DNA of 64,000 bases, taken from assembly GCA_964030475.1 (NCBI GenBank), contig CAXIPT010000002.1, positions 20,850,765 to 20,914,764 of the forward strand. Direction: 5' to 3'. Under the pieces are notes generated by a model that did no database searches, was not told where the DNA came from, and was given only the letters and a program-made list of their open reading frames with translations. Positions 46,514 through 58,844 of the stretch are shown here, one piece after another. How positions within the stretch are numbered: the stretch's first letter is position 1; each line of letters starts with the position of its first letter. The stretch comes from Tethya wilhelma (taxonomy: Eukaryota; Porifera; Demospongiae; Tethyida; Tethyidae). Made by a program: the position numbers and the translations under genes.

Positions 46514-49500
46514 ATGGATGAGTTTCTTATCCCTGTGTCTTCTTCAGCGGACGAGCTAGAACTGTGCGATGAATGCAGCCCAGCAGAGATTACCGAGAAG
46601 ACAGAAGGTATTATGTGAGATTTCCTGTTACCTTGACATAATTTATGCGTTCGATTTACAGAGGTGAGAAGGGCGTTCGTGGAAGATGGCCCAGCTGCTA
46701 TCCAGCGGTGGTTCCCTGTGGTCTACAGTCTCACCAGGTATACTTCTATGATGAGAGGTCCAGACCGTTTTACCGACACATTATGTTTATTATTGGAGGT
46801 GTTTCTGTGACGTTGAAGGCTCTGTGAAGCTGGTGTATTACTCTACAGTGGCTAATGGTGAGTAGATGTGTCTCTGTGACTCGTAAGTCAGACCTGTTTC
46901 ACCTACTCCAGCTCTGAACAGCCTCAGTCAGAAGCTAGTCACTTGTCACATCTCACAACTCAACAACAATGACAAGTTTGAACTGAGGAATTCACTAAAA
47001 GTGAGTTAGCTCCTGGCTACCTAGATAATGGTACAAGAATAGCAGTATTACTTCATTCAACTTGAAAACGACCTGCTTCCCATTCCCTAGATGCTCACAT
47101 GTGTGGTGGTCCTGCTCACTGAGAGCTATGAGAGAGAGGCTGGGAAATCTGAACCACTCGCTAGCAACCGAAGAAAAACCAAACAGTCTACTCCTGCATC
47201 GTTGCCTAGCAACTGGATGTCAAAGAAGATGAGTGTAGTGACGACGCTGTGTGATCTTGGTGAGGTTGAGTTGTGGAGGCTGTATGAGCGGGGCGGTCCT
47301 GCCGTGATGGACGACTGGGCTGGTCTGGTCACCCACCTCCTCTACAAGCTGCTGGAGAGCCCCTCCAATGTGAGAGAGAAGGCCCTGAAGGAGGCCATGG
47401 CTCTCTTGCTGCAGAAGATAGTGGCAGTTTATTCCCTGGGACTAGGTTGGTGTGCCTCCACCTCACTGCCACCTCTCTATGTGCCTTCCTCACTACAGGT
47501 GTGTCTGTCAAGGTGGTCCAGCTCCTCCAACACTTCGAGCACCTTCCCGGACCACTGGCTCACATCACAGCTTCTCTCAACTCCAAAACCATCGTCATGG
47601 AAACAGTGAGGTACGTGAGGGGTTTTAACAATTTGATCATGTGATTTGTCACATTACTCTGATTTCAGGGAGATTGGTCGTAAGGAGCCTGGTGACCTGG
47701 CCATGGACTCGAGTGGCACTAAAGCCTTCTCCTCGTTTCTAGTGGACCTCTCCCAGCTGTGCCCTGCTGATGTGCTGCCTTGTGTCAGCGTCCTCCTTCC
47801 TCACTTGAACGGAGAGTCCTACACCTTTAGAAATGGAGTACTGGGTGTCATAGGGAGCCTCTTGGCCCACCTCACTGCCACACCCACTTTGGATGAGCAG
47901 AATAAAGCATTACGTAACCAACTGTTTGAACGCCTAGAAGACCATGTCCATGACACCAATGCCTTTGTCAGAGTTAGAGTGCTGCAAATCTTTCACCAGC
48001 TGGTCTCAGCACAGGTAGGTGACTGTCCCTCCTCATTGCCATTACTGTTGTAATGCCCACCTGGGCCATTGCCGTTGTCCTAGGCCATTCCTCTGTTGCG
48101 TGTGGAGCCTCTGGTGGCCCTAGCCAGTGGGAGGTTGAAGGACAAGAGCTCCTCTGTGAGGAAGAATGCCATCCAGCTGTTGACAGCCATCGTTGCCAAC
48201 AATCCATTTGCAGCTCAAGTAAGCTAGCCACATTCTTTCTGCTAGCACGCTTGTTGACCAACGGTTTGATGTGGTGCTTCAGCTGGACAAGTCTGAGTTC
48301 CTCTCCAAGCTAGCGGACCAGGAGAGCCAACTGGAGGAGAGCACCCAGTCCGAGATCATCACCTACTTCAGGGTATGCCTCCACACACACACACACATCA
48401 CTGGCTCTGTTGCCTCTTTCAACATGAACTCATTCTTTCTAGGATGCACTCAAGTTCATTGTTGCCATGGAAACAGCAGTTAAATCAGTTGTGTTGTTAC
48501 TGAGGTCAAAGGTCACCTCAGATGTACTGGAGACATTGGATTTCCTGTGTTCCCTCCATCAGTTCAATGTGGGCGGGGCTAGTGAGGGGATCCGTAAGGC
48601 ATTAGCTTTGATCTGGTCATCAGAGGAATCTGTTCGAGAGGCTCTTGTTAATGTCTACGTGAAGCTGTTCATTGACTCCACCAAGGTAATTAGTAGCAAG
48701 GTGACCAGCTGTATGCTGTGTGTGTGTTACAGGGTGACCAGCTATATACTGTGTGTGTGTATGCTACTGTATGCTGTGTGTATGTTACAGGGTGACCAGC
48801 TACATATACTGTGTGTGTGTGTGTATGTTACAGGGTGATGGTCGACCATCTTCAGTTGTGGAGCAGCTGATCGGTCTGGTGAGGTGGTCCAGCTCTCCTG
48901 GTGAGCTGGCCTCTCTCCAGCAGATGGTGAAGGTCCTTGTGAAGAAGGAGCTCATATCAACTCCTGTCCTCACTGCACTCCTCACTCGTGTGGCCTCTCC
49001 CAATGATAGAAGACATGCCATGCAACTCCTGGCTATGGCTGCTACTGCTGACTCAGCAATTGTCACTGGCAATATGCCTGCACTCATTGAGCAGGGGCTG
49101 TGCTGTCACCCCCCTGGTGAGTTGGTAATTAATAATGAGCAGGGGCACCCCCTGGTGAGTTGAGGTTATTGGAGCTATACCATTGCAGATCTGTGTCTTG
49201 CCAAGCACACCTGTGCTGCTCTTGAGGTGGCCCACTCCAGGCTCCCTGTCTCACACCCTCTCTTCCAGCACCTCCACCTTCTCCTAACCAATCAAGTCAC
49301 TAATTACCAGGAGTCACATTGGACTCCCCTTGCTGAACAGGCAATCAAACTAGTGTACAAGTTGTCCAGTTCTCCCGAGACTTTCAGTGCTAGGTTGCTA
49401 AAGAGCTTGGCTAGTTGCTGTACCACCAACGGAGACACAGGTGAGTGTGCTATTAGTGAGTGCACCGCAGTGTCATCAATGGCTGTCCTGCAGGCAACTC

Positions 49501-50994
49501 CCTGCTCCTGAGTCGGGTGCTCTTTGCCAGTGGTCAGGTGGTCCTCTCCCAGGTCCACCATTGTGAGGTGACCCTGGCTAGGCACTTGAAGTCCAAGGCC
49601 ACCAGTGAAGAATCCAAGCAGCAGGTGTGTCAGTGTTTGTACCCTCCCTTCTTGTGTGATGTGTGCTGTCTCCCAGGATGACACTGGAGGGGGGGACCTG
49701 GCTCTCACTGGGGCTACTGCTGAGGATACTGAGGCAGAGTTTATGAAGAATGTCTTGGAGAATGAGGTGGTTGGCACGTCTGGACTCCTGGCCATCTTTG
49801 AGAAGATGGCTGTTCTGATTGTGAGCAACCCTTCCAAGTATCCCTGTCCTAGCCTTCAGTCTACTGCAGTTGTCACTCTGGCTAAGTTCATGATAGCAAG
49901 GTATATATACCATACTGTACCACAATAATTATAGTCTTCCATTGACCTCTGACCCCTGCAGCAGTGTACTGTGTGAGAAGTATGTGCAGTTATTGTTCAC
50001 TGTCCTTGAGAAGTCCACTCTGGAGGTGGTGAGGAGCAACGCTGTCATCGCTGCCTCAGACCTTACCTGCCGCTTTCCCAACGTCATTGAACCTTGGACT
50101 CCGTTCATTTATGCCAGGTATTGTTACAATGATGTGTTGAACCATCTCTCCCTAGCCACTACACTGCGGGCTGTGTGTGTGCCTTATCCTTCCCTGTCTA
50201 CTGCAGGCTGAGAGACCTGTGTGTGTGTGTGTGTGTGTGCGTGTGCCTTATCCCTCCCTGTCTACTGCAGGCTGAGAGACCCGTGTGTGTCCGTTAGGAG
50301 GAATGCTGTCACTGTTTTGACACATCTCATTCTAAATGACATGGTAAAGGTCAGAGGTCACATCTGTTCACTGGCGGTGTGTCTCCAGGACAGTGATGCT
50401 GGGCTAGTGAACCTCTCCCAACTCTTCTTCCATGAACTAGCCAAGAAGGTGAGTAAGTCTTCATTTCTCAAGAGTTAGCTCTGATATGATTTTACTGCTG
50501 CAGGGAAACGCTCTGTACAATGTTCTTCCTGATATCATTTCTCATCTCTCGGACTCCCAGCTTCAGCTCTCCAAGGAGGAGGTCCAATACATCATCAAGT
50601 CAGTCCATCATTAATTATCTTAAACCAGGGTAGCCCCTGTTATTATGACTGGCCTCCTCCAGGTACCTCCTAGCTCTGATAGTCAAGGAGAAACAAGCTG
50701 AGAATCTTGTGGAAAAACTTTGTCATCGATTTAGAGCAGTAAAGTAAGAGTTTAAAGGTCACCAAGAACTTGGATCTTATTAGTTGTTTTGTTGTCATAG
50801 CAACGACACCCAGATGCAGAACCTAGTCTACTGTCTGTCTCAGCTCTCATTCAACGAGAGGAGTGTCCGTAAACTCCAGGAAAACTTCAACTGCTACAAG
50901 GAGCAGTTGGTGGATGATGAGGTGTATGGAGTGTTTGTGGCTATTCTAGCAAGGGCTAAGAAGAGTGGCAGCAAGGCTGAACTCACTGTGAGTC

Positions 50995-51030
<36 letters not shown>

Positions 51031-51372
51031 CTGAGCTCACTCTGAGTCACTAGTGGGTGTGTGTATAGCTAGGAAAAGTAAATCTGCCAATATTGGATAT
51101 ATGATTTCTAGAGCTCACTGTGAGTCACTAGTGTATTAATATTGTGTTTATTTCAGTCCACTATAGAAGAGCTGGAGGTGATGTTTCAAGAAGCCCACAC
51201 TAAAGGTGTTGAGGAGCCCTCAGCCCCCAGTAGCCCCAGTAATAAGAGTGTGTCCTTTGATGAGGACGTGCTACTCTCAGCTAGGAAGCAAACGCCACTG
51301 GCCACTCCTGTCCACTATAAAACTGAAGAGGACAGATTGGCAAGACCCCTTTCATTATCAGATGAACTTTAG
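46514..51372 (+). CDS. NCAPD2: Condensin complex subunit 1 (CAP-D2)
   Basis: CAP-D2 is a HEAT-repeat subunit of condensin I, which compacts mitotic chromosomes. The start is MDEFLIPVSSSADELEL. Recognisable blocks follow in the human order: NAIQLLTAIVANNPFAAQL, LLRSKVTSDVLETLDFL, GIRKALALIWSSEESVREAL, GLLAIFEKMAVLIVSNP, LEKSTLEVVRSNAVIAASDL, CRFPNVIEPWTPFIYARLRDP, THLILNDMVKVRGHI, GNALYNVLPDIISHLSDSQL, KYLLALIVKEKQAENLVEKL and LSFNERSVRKLQENFNCY. The C-terminal tail is short and Ser/Thr/Pro-rich (TPLATPVHYK) and ends LSLSDEL at 51370-51372. The linker between the N- and C-terminal HEAT halves is much shorter than in human. Three introns carry duplicated splice-site sequences. Confidence 0.95.
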
Positions 51373-51462
51373 ATTGTGCATGCAGACATTTAATAATAAT
51401 TATAATCTTTGATTTTTGTCCTGCAAACCATAATTAATTTTGCTATTGCAGTTACATGAGAG

Positions 51463-53526
51463 TCACATGATCTTGACGCTCCTGGTGAGGTGTGACCTGA
51501 TTCCAGTTGCCTCTCCATCATATTTGAACAGCTCTGTTGTCACTGGCAACACCTACATACATCATACATACACACATTAATTATAACTGTTATAATAATA
51601 TATAGCTATAATCAGCTGCTTATGCTTTTATACAACAACATATAATTACATAATAGATACACACGAATTTTATCTTATAATTATTGGTAAGCTATCTTAC
51701 TTGACTCTTTCTCTTGATAATGGCCTTCTGGAACTTGTTGCGGTGTTTAACTCTGGGGTTCCTCTGCTGCCTGTGTCTCTTGGGCATCATTCCTTTGTTC
51801 CTGGCCATCTGCAACAAGCCAGCTGTGGTGAGGACATTAATTGTTGGCTGATGAAGTATGTGTACCTGGTATGTTATAGCTCTCTTATTGGTGTCCTCTG
51901 CTCCATGGGTCTCTTGTGACAATGATGGCTGGACAGTCGTAGAGCTTTTCTTTAGAGCTTGTTTCTTCATCTTTATGTGCTCATAATACTCCAGAGGTCG
52001 CAAGGATGGCCTAACCCTTTCAGGGATCTGTGGATGAAAGAGAGAGCAGCTGCTGATTGCACTCAAACATTCCCTGTGTGGCATTACCTCTCCACGCTGT
52101 GGAGTGTTCTCCTCACTGTACATGTGGTCTCTGCTGGCCTCAGCTCTCACCATCAGCTGGACATCCTGGGGTACCTTCAGCCGGGACAAGTAGCCTAGCA
52201 TCTGGAAGATACATTGTGATAGCCATATTATTGTTCTGGTTCACCCAGTATAATAGTAGCCACCTGTCTGAGTCTATAGAGGGTCCCAATAACTGGATGA
52301 GTTGAGGTGGTGCCTCGAGAAGACTTGACCAATAAGTAGAACATGATATTCACACAATAGCTAAATGTGTGGGTAGAGAGAGAGAGAGATACTGTAGGTA
52401 TACTCTAGAAACAAAACAAGTCATTTACCATAAATGTAAGTGAAGATTGCCTTCCAGAAGTTGTTTCTCCTATGAAACGAAACCACTAAGAGTTAAGTCT
52501 GACAACACATGGTCTGCAAAACTCACTAGTTCAGTAAATGCCCCACTCTGGGTCCTAACAACCTCAATACTTGGTAAGATGTTCCTCATCACATGACTCA
52601 GAGAGTGCTGAAATCCCTCCAGAAACTCAAACACTTCAGGACTTGACTTGGACAACAACTGAAATCATATAGCAATAAGTATTACTGCAAGAACCAGTTT
52701 ATAGAAAACTCACACTCAACACTGTTTCTGCTGAGAGAGGCTCCAAGTCCTGAGCAACCTCTGGGCCAACAGCCTGGAAAGTTATAGTAATCCCTTCATT
52801 AGCACTCATATTTACCAATATCCCTACCTCGTTAGAAACGATCGATTGTGTTTCCATGGCAACAGGAGCCTCGTAATCTCTGTCACTGAGAGCAGCCGTC
52901 AACCTGGCTTGCAGTGCTATGGCTTCCTTCTCTTCAAACTCCGCCTCTTCACTAGCTGAGCTGTCATCCAATGTCTCCTCTCTGTCGTAAAAGGAGTCCT
53001 TAGTCTGCCCCCAGGCTCGCAACAAAGTGCCGTCATCCACTTCCTGTAGTACATCAGGGTTAGCACAACAACGAGGTTAATTAGTACAGGGTTACCTCAT
53101 TGTCCAGTTCATCATCGGATAGTTGCAATCCTAGTATCTCTTCATCACTCTCCTGGCATTAAGAAGCCAACACATGAGTCCACATTGGACAACATTATAC
53201 AAATGGGCCTACTATACAACTAACACTGCTCTCATCAGCAGAGGGGCTTGACCCTTTAAATCGGTCCTGTAATACCTGCACACATACAGTATGCAAGACA
53301 ATAGCCATTCAGTACTGTGATACTTCATTTGGGCAACTCAACTAACCAATTCCTTCTGACCATGAAATTCATCCACCTCGTCCTCCAACAGTAGCCAATC
53401 TTCCACCGCCTGTAGTTCACACACCACAGCAGGGATGCAATACACGTATACTAGACTTCTTATCTGCCTCACCTGAGAGCCTCTGCTAGCACCAGCGCCA
53501 CGGCTCATCAACTTCCGCCTAGGCAT
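51463..53526 (-). CDS. UTP3: UTP3/SAS10 small-subunit processome protein
   Basis: UTP3 is a nucleolar factor for 18S rRNA processing. The start MPRRKLMSRGAGASRGSQ at 53526 is followed by acidic exons (LLLEDEVDEFHGQKE, ESDEEILGLQLSDDELDNE) and LLRAWGQTKDSFYDRE, the family's WGxxKxxYYD motif. EEAEFEEKEAIALQARLTAAL and SSPEVFEFLEGFQHSL (Sas10/Utp3 domain) come next. Then NYCVNIMFYLLVKSSR, HPVIGTLYRLR and a basic tail, RAITYQ...MARNKGMMPKRHRQQRNPRVKHRNKF, the C-terminal Sas10 motif. It ends YDGEATGIRSHLTRSVKIM, stop 51463. The blocks and their order match human UTP3. It converges on NCAPD2 with 90 bp between stops. Confidence 0.93.
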
Positions 53527-53655
53527 CGTTTTCCAAATTTCTAAATAATGCACACTATTGACCTTTGTGACCTGGACACACGAGCTAGACTTCACTTCAC
53601 GATCACTCTGGGACTTAGTAGAGAGTAAACATCATAGCGGCATCCAGGGGCAGTC
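53527..53655. promoter_or_regulatory. Bidirectional promoter, UTP3/CWC25
   Basis: 129 bp lie between the start codons. It contains TGACCTTTGTGACCT at 53559-53573, two direct TGACCT half-sites spaced by 3 bp. The extended half-site TGACCTTTG also occurs in the CCS/MMS22L promoter. Regulatory meaning is inferred. Confidence 0.5.
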
Positions 53656-55874
53656 ATGGGAGGAGGAGATCTGGTTGGTGACTGTCGTGAACTAGTGAAA
53701 CTATACGTGTATAAGCCATGTTGAATGTTGTCTATCTTAGAATCTAAAGAAAAGCTGGCATCCTTCCACGTTTCAAAACTTAGAGAAAGTGTGGAAAGCA
53801 GAGCAGCGTCATGAAGCAGAGCAGAAGAAGATAGCTCAACTTCAAGATGAGTTGAAGGAAGAGAGAGCGAGAGAAGACATACAGAGAACAGCTGAAGAAT
53901 CAGGACTTGTACCGTACGTATGTCTTATGTGCTGTATCCATACATGATTACTAGTGACCATGGATTATGGTGCACATCTGTAATCTCCCTACAGTAAGAG
54001 AGCAGCCAGGGTAGAGTGGCTATACAGTGGACCTGCTAGTAGTGTCAACAGAGAGGAGTACTTACTGGGAAAGAAAATTGACAAGATGGTTGATCCAACC
54101 TTAATGGAACAAGAGAGAGAATCGCAGGTGGGTATTCTGGAAATACACTAGGAGACTATGGTTCAGGTGATAAAACATGGAGCACCAGCTGTAACTAAAG
54201 TCCATCTGGTTTGAGAATGCCGCCGGAAGTGAAATAATGAGATTCTTACAATACTTTGTATATGGGGCAAAATAGCTAACTTTTGACTGGTAAGGCGTAG
54301 GAAGCTTTAAAAAAAAAGCAACCAAAAGAATGGGGAGAACGAGCACTTTCCAATGGTGCTTGAAATTTTGAAATTGGTTCAATATTTAGAGAGTTATTCA
54401 ATTTTTTCTACCGGCATTCTCAAACCAGATGGACTTTAGCTGTGAGTAGGCCTGAGTTCTTTGTCTTGCACTCCGACTCACGCAATTGTAATGGAATTAC
54501 CTACACTCCATCCAGAACATCTCTCTCTCTCTCGTCGCACTGCAGGCATTGTCTAGTGGTCCAGGAGCACTGTTTGCCAGTGAGAGCAATGCTACTGCTG
54601 ATCTGGCGGTAAAAGTGAGGGAAGATCCACTGTTTCTCATTAAACAAAAGGAAGAAGCTGCTAAGAAACAACTTGCTTCTAATCCTGTAAAACTTAAACA
54701 GCTGCAACAGGTACTTTAGCAGTGTCTGATGTAAACTTATAGTCATTGTGTGTCACTGTTGACTGGCAGCTGGTGAGCGAGAGGAGGTCCAAGGCAAAGA
54801 AGAAGCACCACCACTCAAAATCATCTCCTAAAAGGTATTACCAGTTGACGAATGCTCCTTCACTTATGGACTGTTCTTCTGTATTGTAGAAAAGCCAAGC
54901 GATTGTCACCACCACCGGGACCACGTCAGAGGTCACACCAGAGGTCACCAGAGCTTCGTCAGAGGTCACACCAGAGGTCACCAGAGCCACGTCAGAGGTC
55001 ACACCAGAGGTCACCAGAGCCACGTCAGAGGTCACACCAGAGGTCACCAGAGCCTCGTCAGAAGTCATCTGCTAATTCTGTCAGTGATGGACAGCACATG
55101 AGAGCCTCTGGAGACAGCAGAAGAAGGTATAATGGTGTCTGTTTGTGTGAATTGAGACAAGTGTCATTTGAACATTCCTTGATTAGGTTCAGACCCTACT
55201 CTCGGCCTGTTCGAAAGACAGACTCCCACACCCGGTAAGGGTACTGCATGCTAGGAATGATAGAATTACTACTGTTCTCATGTCCTAGTCTATTTTTCAC
55301 AGGAAGCAATTTCTTTTGATTTCATTGATTTGGGAGATATAATTTCAGATTGTCTTGCTTCCCATTGTGATAATACTTCGTGGTAGAATTCACTGTTCTT
55401 GTAGTTTCGAAACCTATTGTCAGCAAATCCCAGAAATTTGCTTGCCTCGAAATATGTAATCATGGATGGTCTAATTTGCAGGCGTATGGATTCTGATGAA
55501 CTGGAGCATAGAAGACAAGAGATGATGAGAGCTGCTGCAGACCATGGTAGGAAGAGGGAGCACAGATTGAGAGTCCATGAGGTAGGACCCTGCAATATTG
55601 GTAAATCTTATTATGTGTCGTTTCCATAGGAGGAGAGCAGACAAGAGGAAAGTGAGAGGCACACCAAAGAGCACAAGCACAGCTTCCTGGAGTAAGGCAC
55701 TCTACTAGTCTAGAGAGATGTCATCATGTTCTTACATAACTATCTCTCTCATGTAGTCCACTGAGAGTGCAGTCGGTGATCTCCAGCTCATCGCTAGGTG
55801 ACCGTATCCATAGAAACATCCATTCAGTACAGAGAACTGCTGCAAAACTTGACAGCAATTTCATGGAGAAATGA
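53656..55874 (+). CDS. CWC25: Pre-mRNA splicing factor CWC25
   Basis: CWC25 joins the spliceosome for the first catalytic step. The opening MGGGDLNLKKSWHPSTFQN, then LEKVWKAEQRHEAEQKKI, is the invariant CIR-N-like start. REEYLLGKKIDKMV, ALFASESNATADLAVKVREDPLFLIKQKEE and NPVKLKQLQQ follow as in the family. A KSSPKR segment leads into an Arg/Ser-rich tail built from an 11-residue repeat, RQRSHQRSPEP, at DNA 54925-55065. Later exons encode MDSDELEHRRQEMMRAAADHG and the C-terminal SSSLGDRIHRNIHSVQRT. The stop is 55872-55874. A 245-bp MITE copy lies in an intron. The IRAK-like gene starts 237 bp downstream on the same strand. Confidence 0.95.
54195..54439. mobile_element. CTAAAGTC MITE, copy 2 (245 bp)
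   Basis: The termini are CTAAAGTCCATCTGGTTTGA and its complement. It lies in a CWC25 intron. The flanks CTGTAA and CTGTGA may be an imperfect 6-bp target duplication. Compared with copy 1 it carries a run of A and an extra TTTAGAGAG. Confidence 0.9.
54925..55065 (+). repeat. 33-bp coding minisatellite in CWC25
   Basis: The unit starts CGTCAGAGGTCACACCAGAG, then GTCACCAGAGCC, and encodes RQRSHQRSPEP. Four to five units are present, nearly identical at the DNA level, so the expansion is recent. It lengthens the Arg-Ser tail without shifting the frame. Confidence 0.92.
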
Positions 55875-56111
55875 CTATATACCGCACCAAATACATCCAG
55901 ATCATTGCACACTGTTGTACTTCTATTATTGTGATGTTGAGTAGTCTGGACACCAGACCCTTTCTTGCTAGGTTTTAGGGGGGTGGGGAATTGGTGCATG
56001 CCCAGACTAATGTTGAGTGCCAGCTCATAATGGTTGTAAATTTATGACGGCATTCATGTAAGGGGGTTTCCCCGTGAATGTTTTGTGTGTAGAGTCAGCA
56101 AATCTGACATC

Positions 56112-57571
<1,460 letters not shown>

Positions 57572-57597
<26 letters not shown>

Positions 57598-58141
57598 ATT
57601 TAATTAGCAGAATCTTGATTGTAATGCAGTAGCTGATGTCAATTTTTTTCTCTTCTAAACTAGCCAGCCAAGAAGTCTTGTTCCAATGCAAATTTGCACA
57701 TATGCACATGCAATCGCTGCATGCTGCACCCCTGTAAGTAACTATATTCAATGCGCATGCACACACCAAGTACGTAGCTCGTCAATGGTATTGCTATTTT
57801 CGAGATTTTTCCCCCTTATACTAGTTAATGCACTGAAAGTCCATATAATTGTCTTCCTTTCTATTTGTGTCAATGATGGATGGCTCAGCTTTACCTCTGG
57901 CTCTAAATCTCAAGATGGTGTGTGCACATGTAACAGTTTGTGAACAATGGGAGTGCAAGGTTGAGGCTCCATACCTTAGAACAGACATGAGACTGGCTCC
58001 CACAACTCAACTGTGTGTGCATGTAGTAGTGAGGTTGCCTGGCATGGACATATACACAGCTTCTAGGACTCAAAAACAATATGCATGTCATGTGTACAGC
58101 CATGGTAGATAAATAACAGGGATGATAAACTGAGTCTACCA
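57572..58141. repeat. Direct duplication, first copy (IRAK-like gene 3' end)
   Basis: This stretch, from the last codons of the kinase gene through its 3' flank, is repeated at 58143-58711 directly after a single n (58142). No difference was noticed. It is most likely an unmerged contig overlap. Apart from the final codons it contains no gene. Confidence 0.88.
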
Positions 58142-58142
58142 N

Positions 58143-58711
58143 AGCCCAAAACCCGCACACATAACTAAATTTAATTAGCAGAATCTTGATTGTAATGCAG
58201 TAGCTGATGTCAATTTTTTTCTCTTCTAAACTAGCCAGCCAAGAAGTCTTGTTCCAATGCAAATTTGCACATATGCACATGCAATCGCTGCATGCTGCAC
58301 CCCTGTAAGTAACTATATTCAATGCGCATGCACACACCAAGTACGTAGCTCGTCAATGGTATTGCTATTTTCGAGATTTTTCCCCCTTATACTAGTTAAT
58401 GCACTGAAAGTCCATATAATTGTCTTCCTTTCTATTTGTGTCAATGATGGATGGCTCAGCTTTACCTCTGGCTCTAAATCTCAAGATGGTGTGTGCACAT
58501 GTAACAGTTTGTGAACAATGGGAGTGCAAGGTTGAGGCTCCATACCTTAGAACAGACATGAGACTGGCTCCCACAACTCAACTGTGTGTGCATGTAGTAG
58601 TGAGGTTGCCTGGCATGGACATATACACAGCTTCTAGGACTCAAAAACAATATGCATGTCATGTGTACAGCCATGGTAGATAAATAACAGGGATGATAAA
58701 CTGAGTCTACC
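58143..58711. repeat. Direct duplication, second copy
   Basis: Second copy of 57572-58141, beginning AGCCCAAAACCCGCACAC. It contains the last codons of the kinase only. Confidence 0.88.
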
Positions 58712-58844
58712 AAGCCAAATAAAGAAGTTCAAGACTATTAATTTTTTGTCTTGAAAAAAAGATCTGAACTTACTATTCTAGCTGTAAGTTTTGGCTTGGA
58801 AGGAAAAAATACATGGCAAAACGAAACATGTGAGAAACTTACAG

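Noticed and set aside
55290..55595. Antisense open frame in a CWC25 intron and exon
   Set aside because: It overlaps coding exons of CWC25 on the other strand and shows no recognisable protein.
57686..58514. Cys/His-containing frames (MQICTYAHAIAACC...) as a small secreted protein
   Set aside because: They lie in the 3' flank of the kinase gene and exist twice only because of the assembly duplication. There is no signal peptide or homology.
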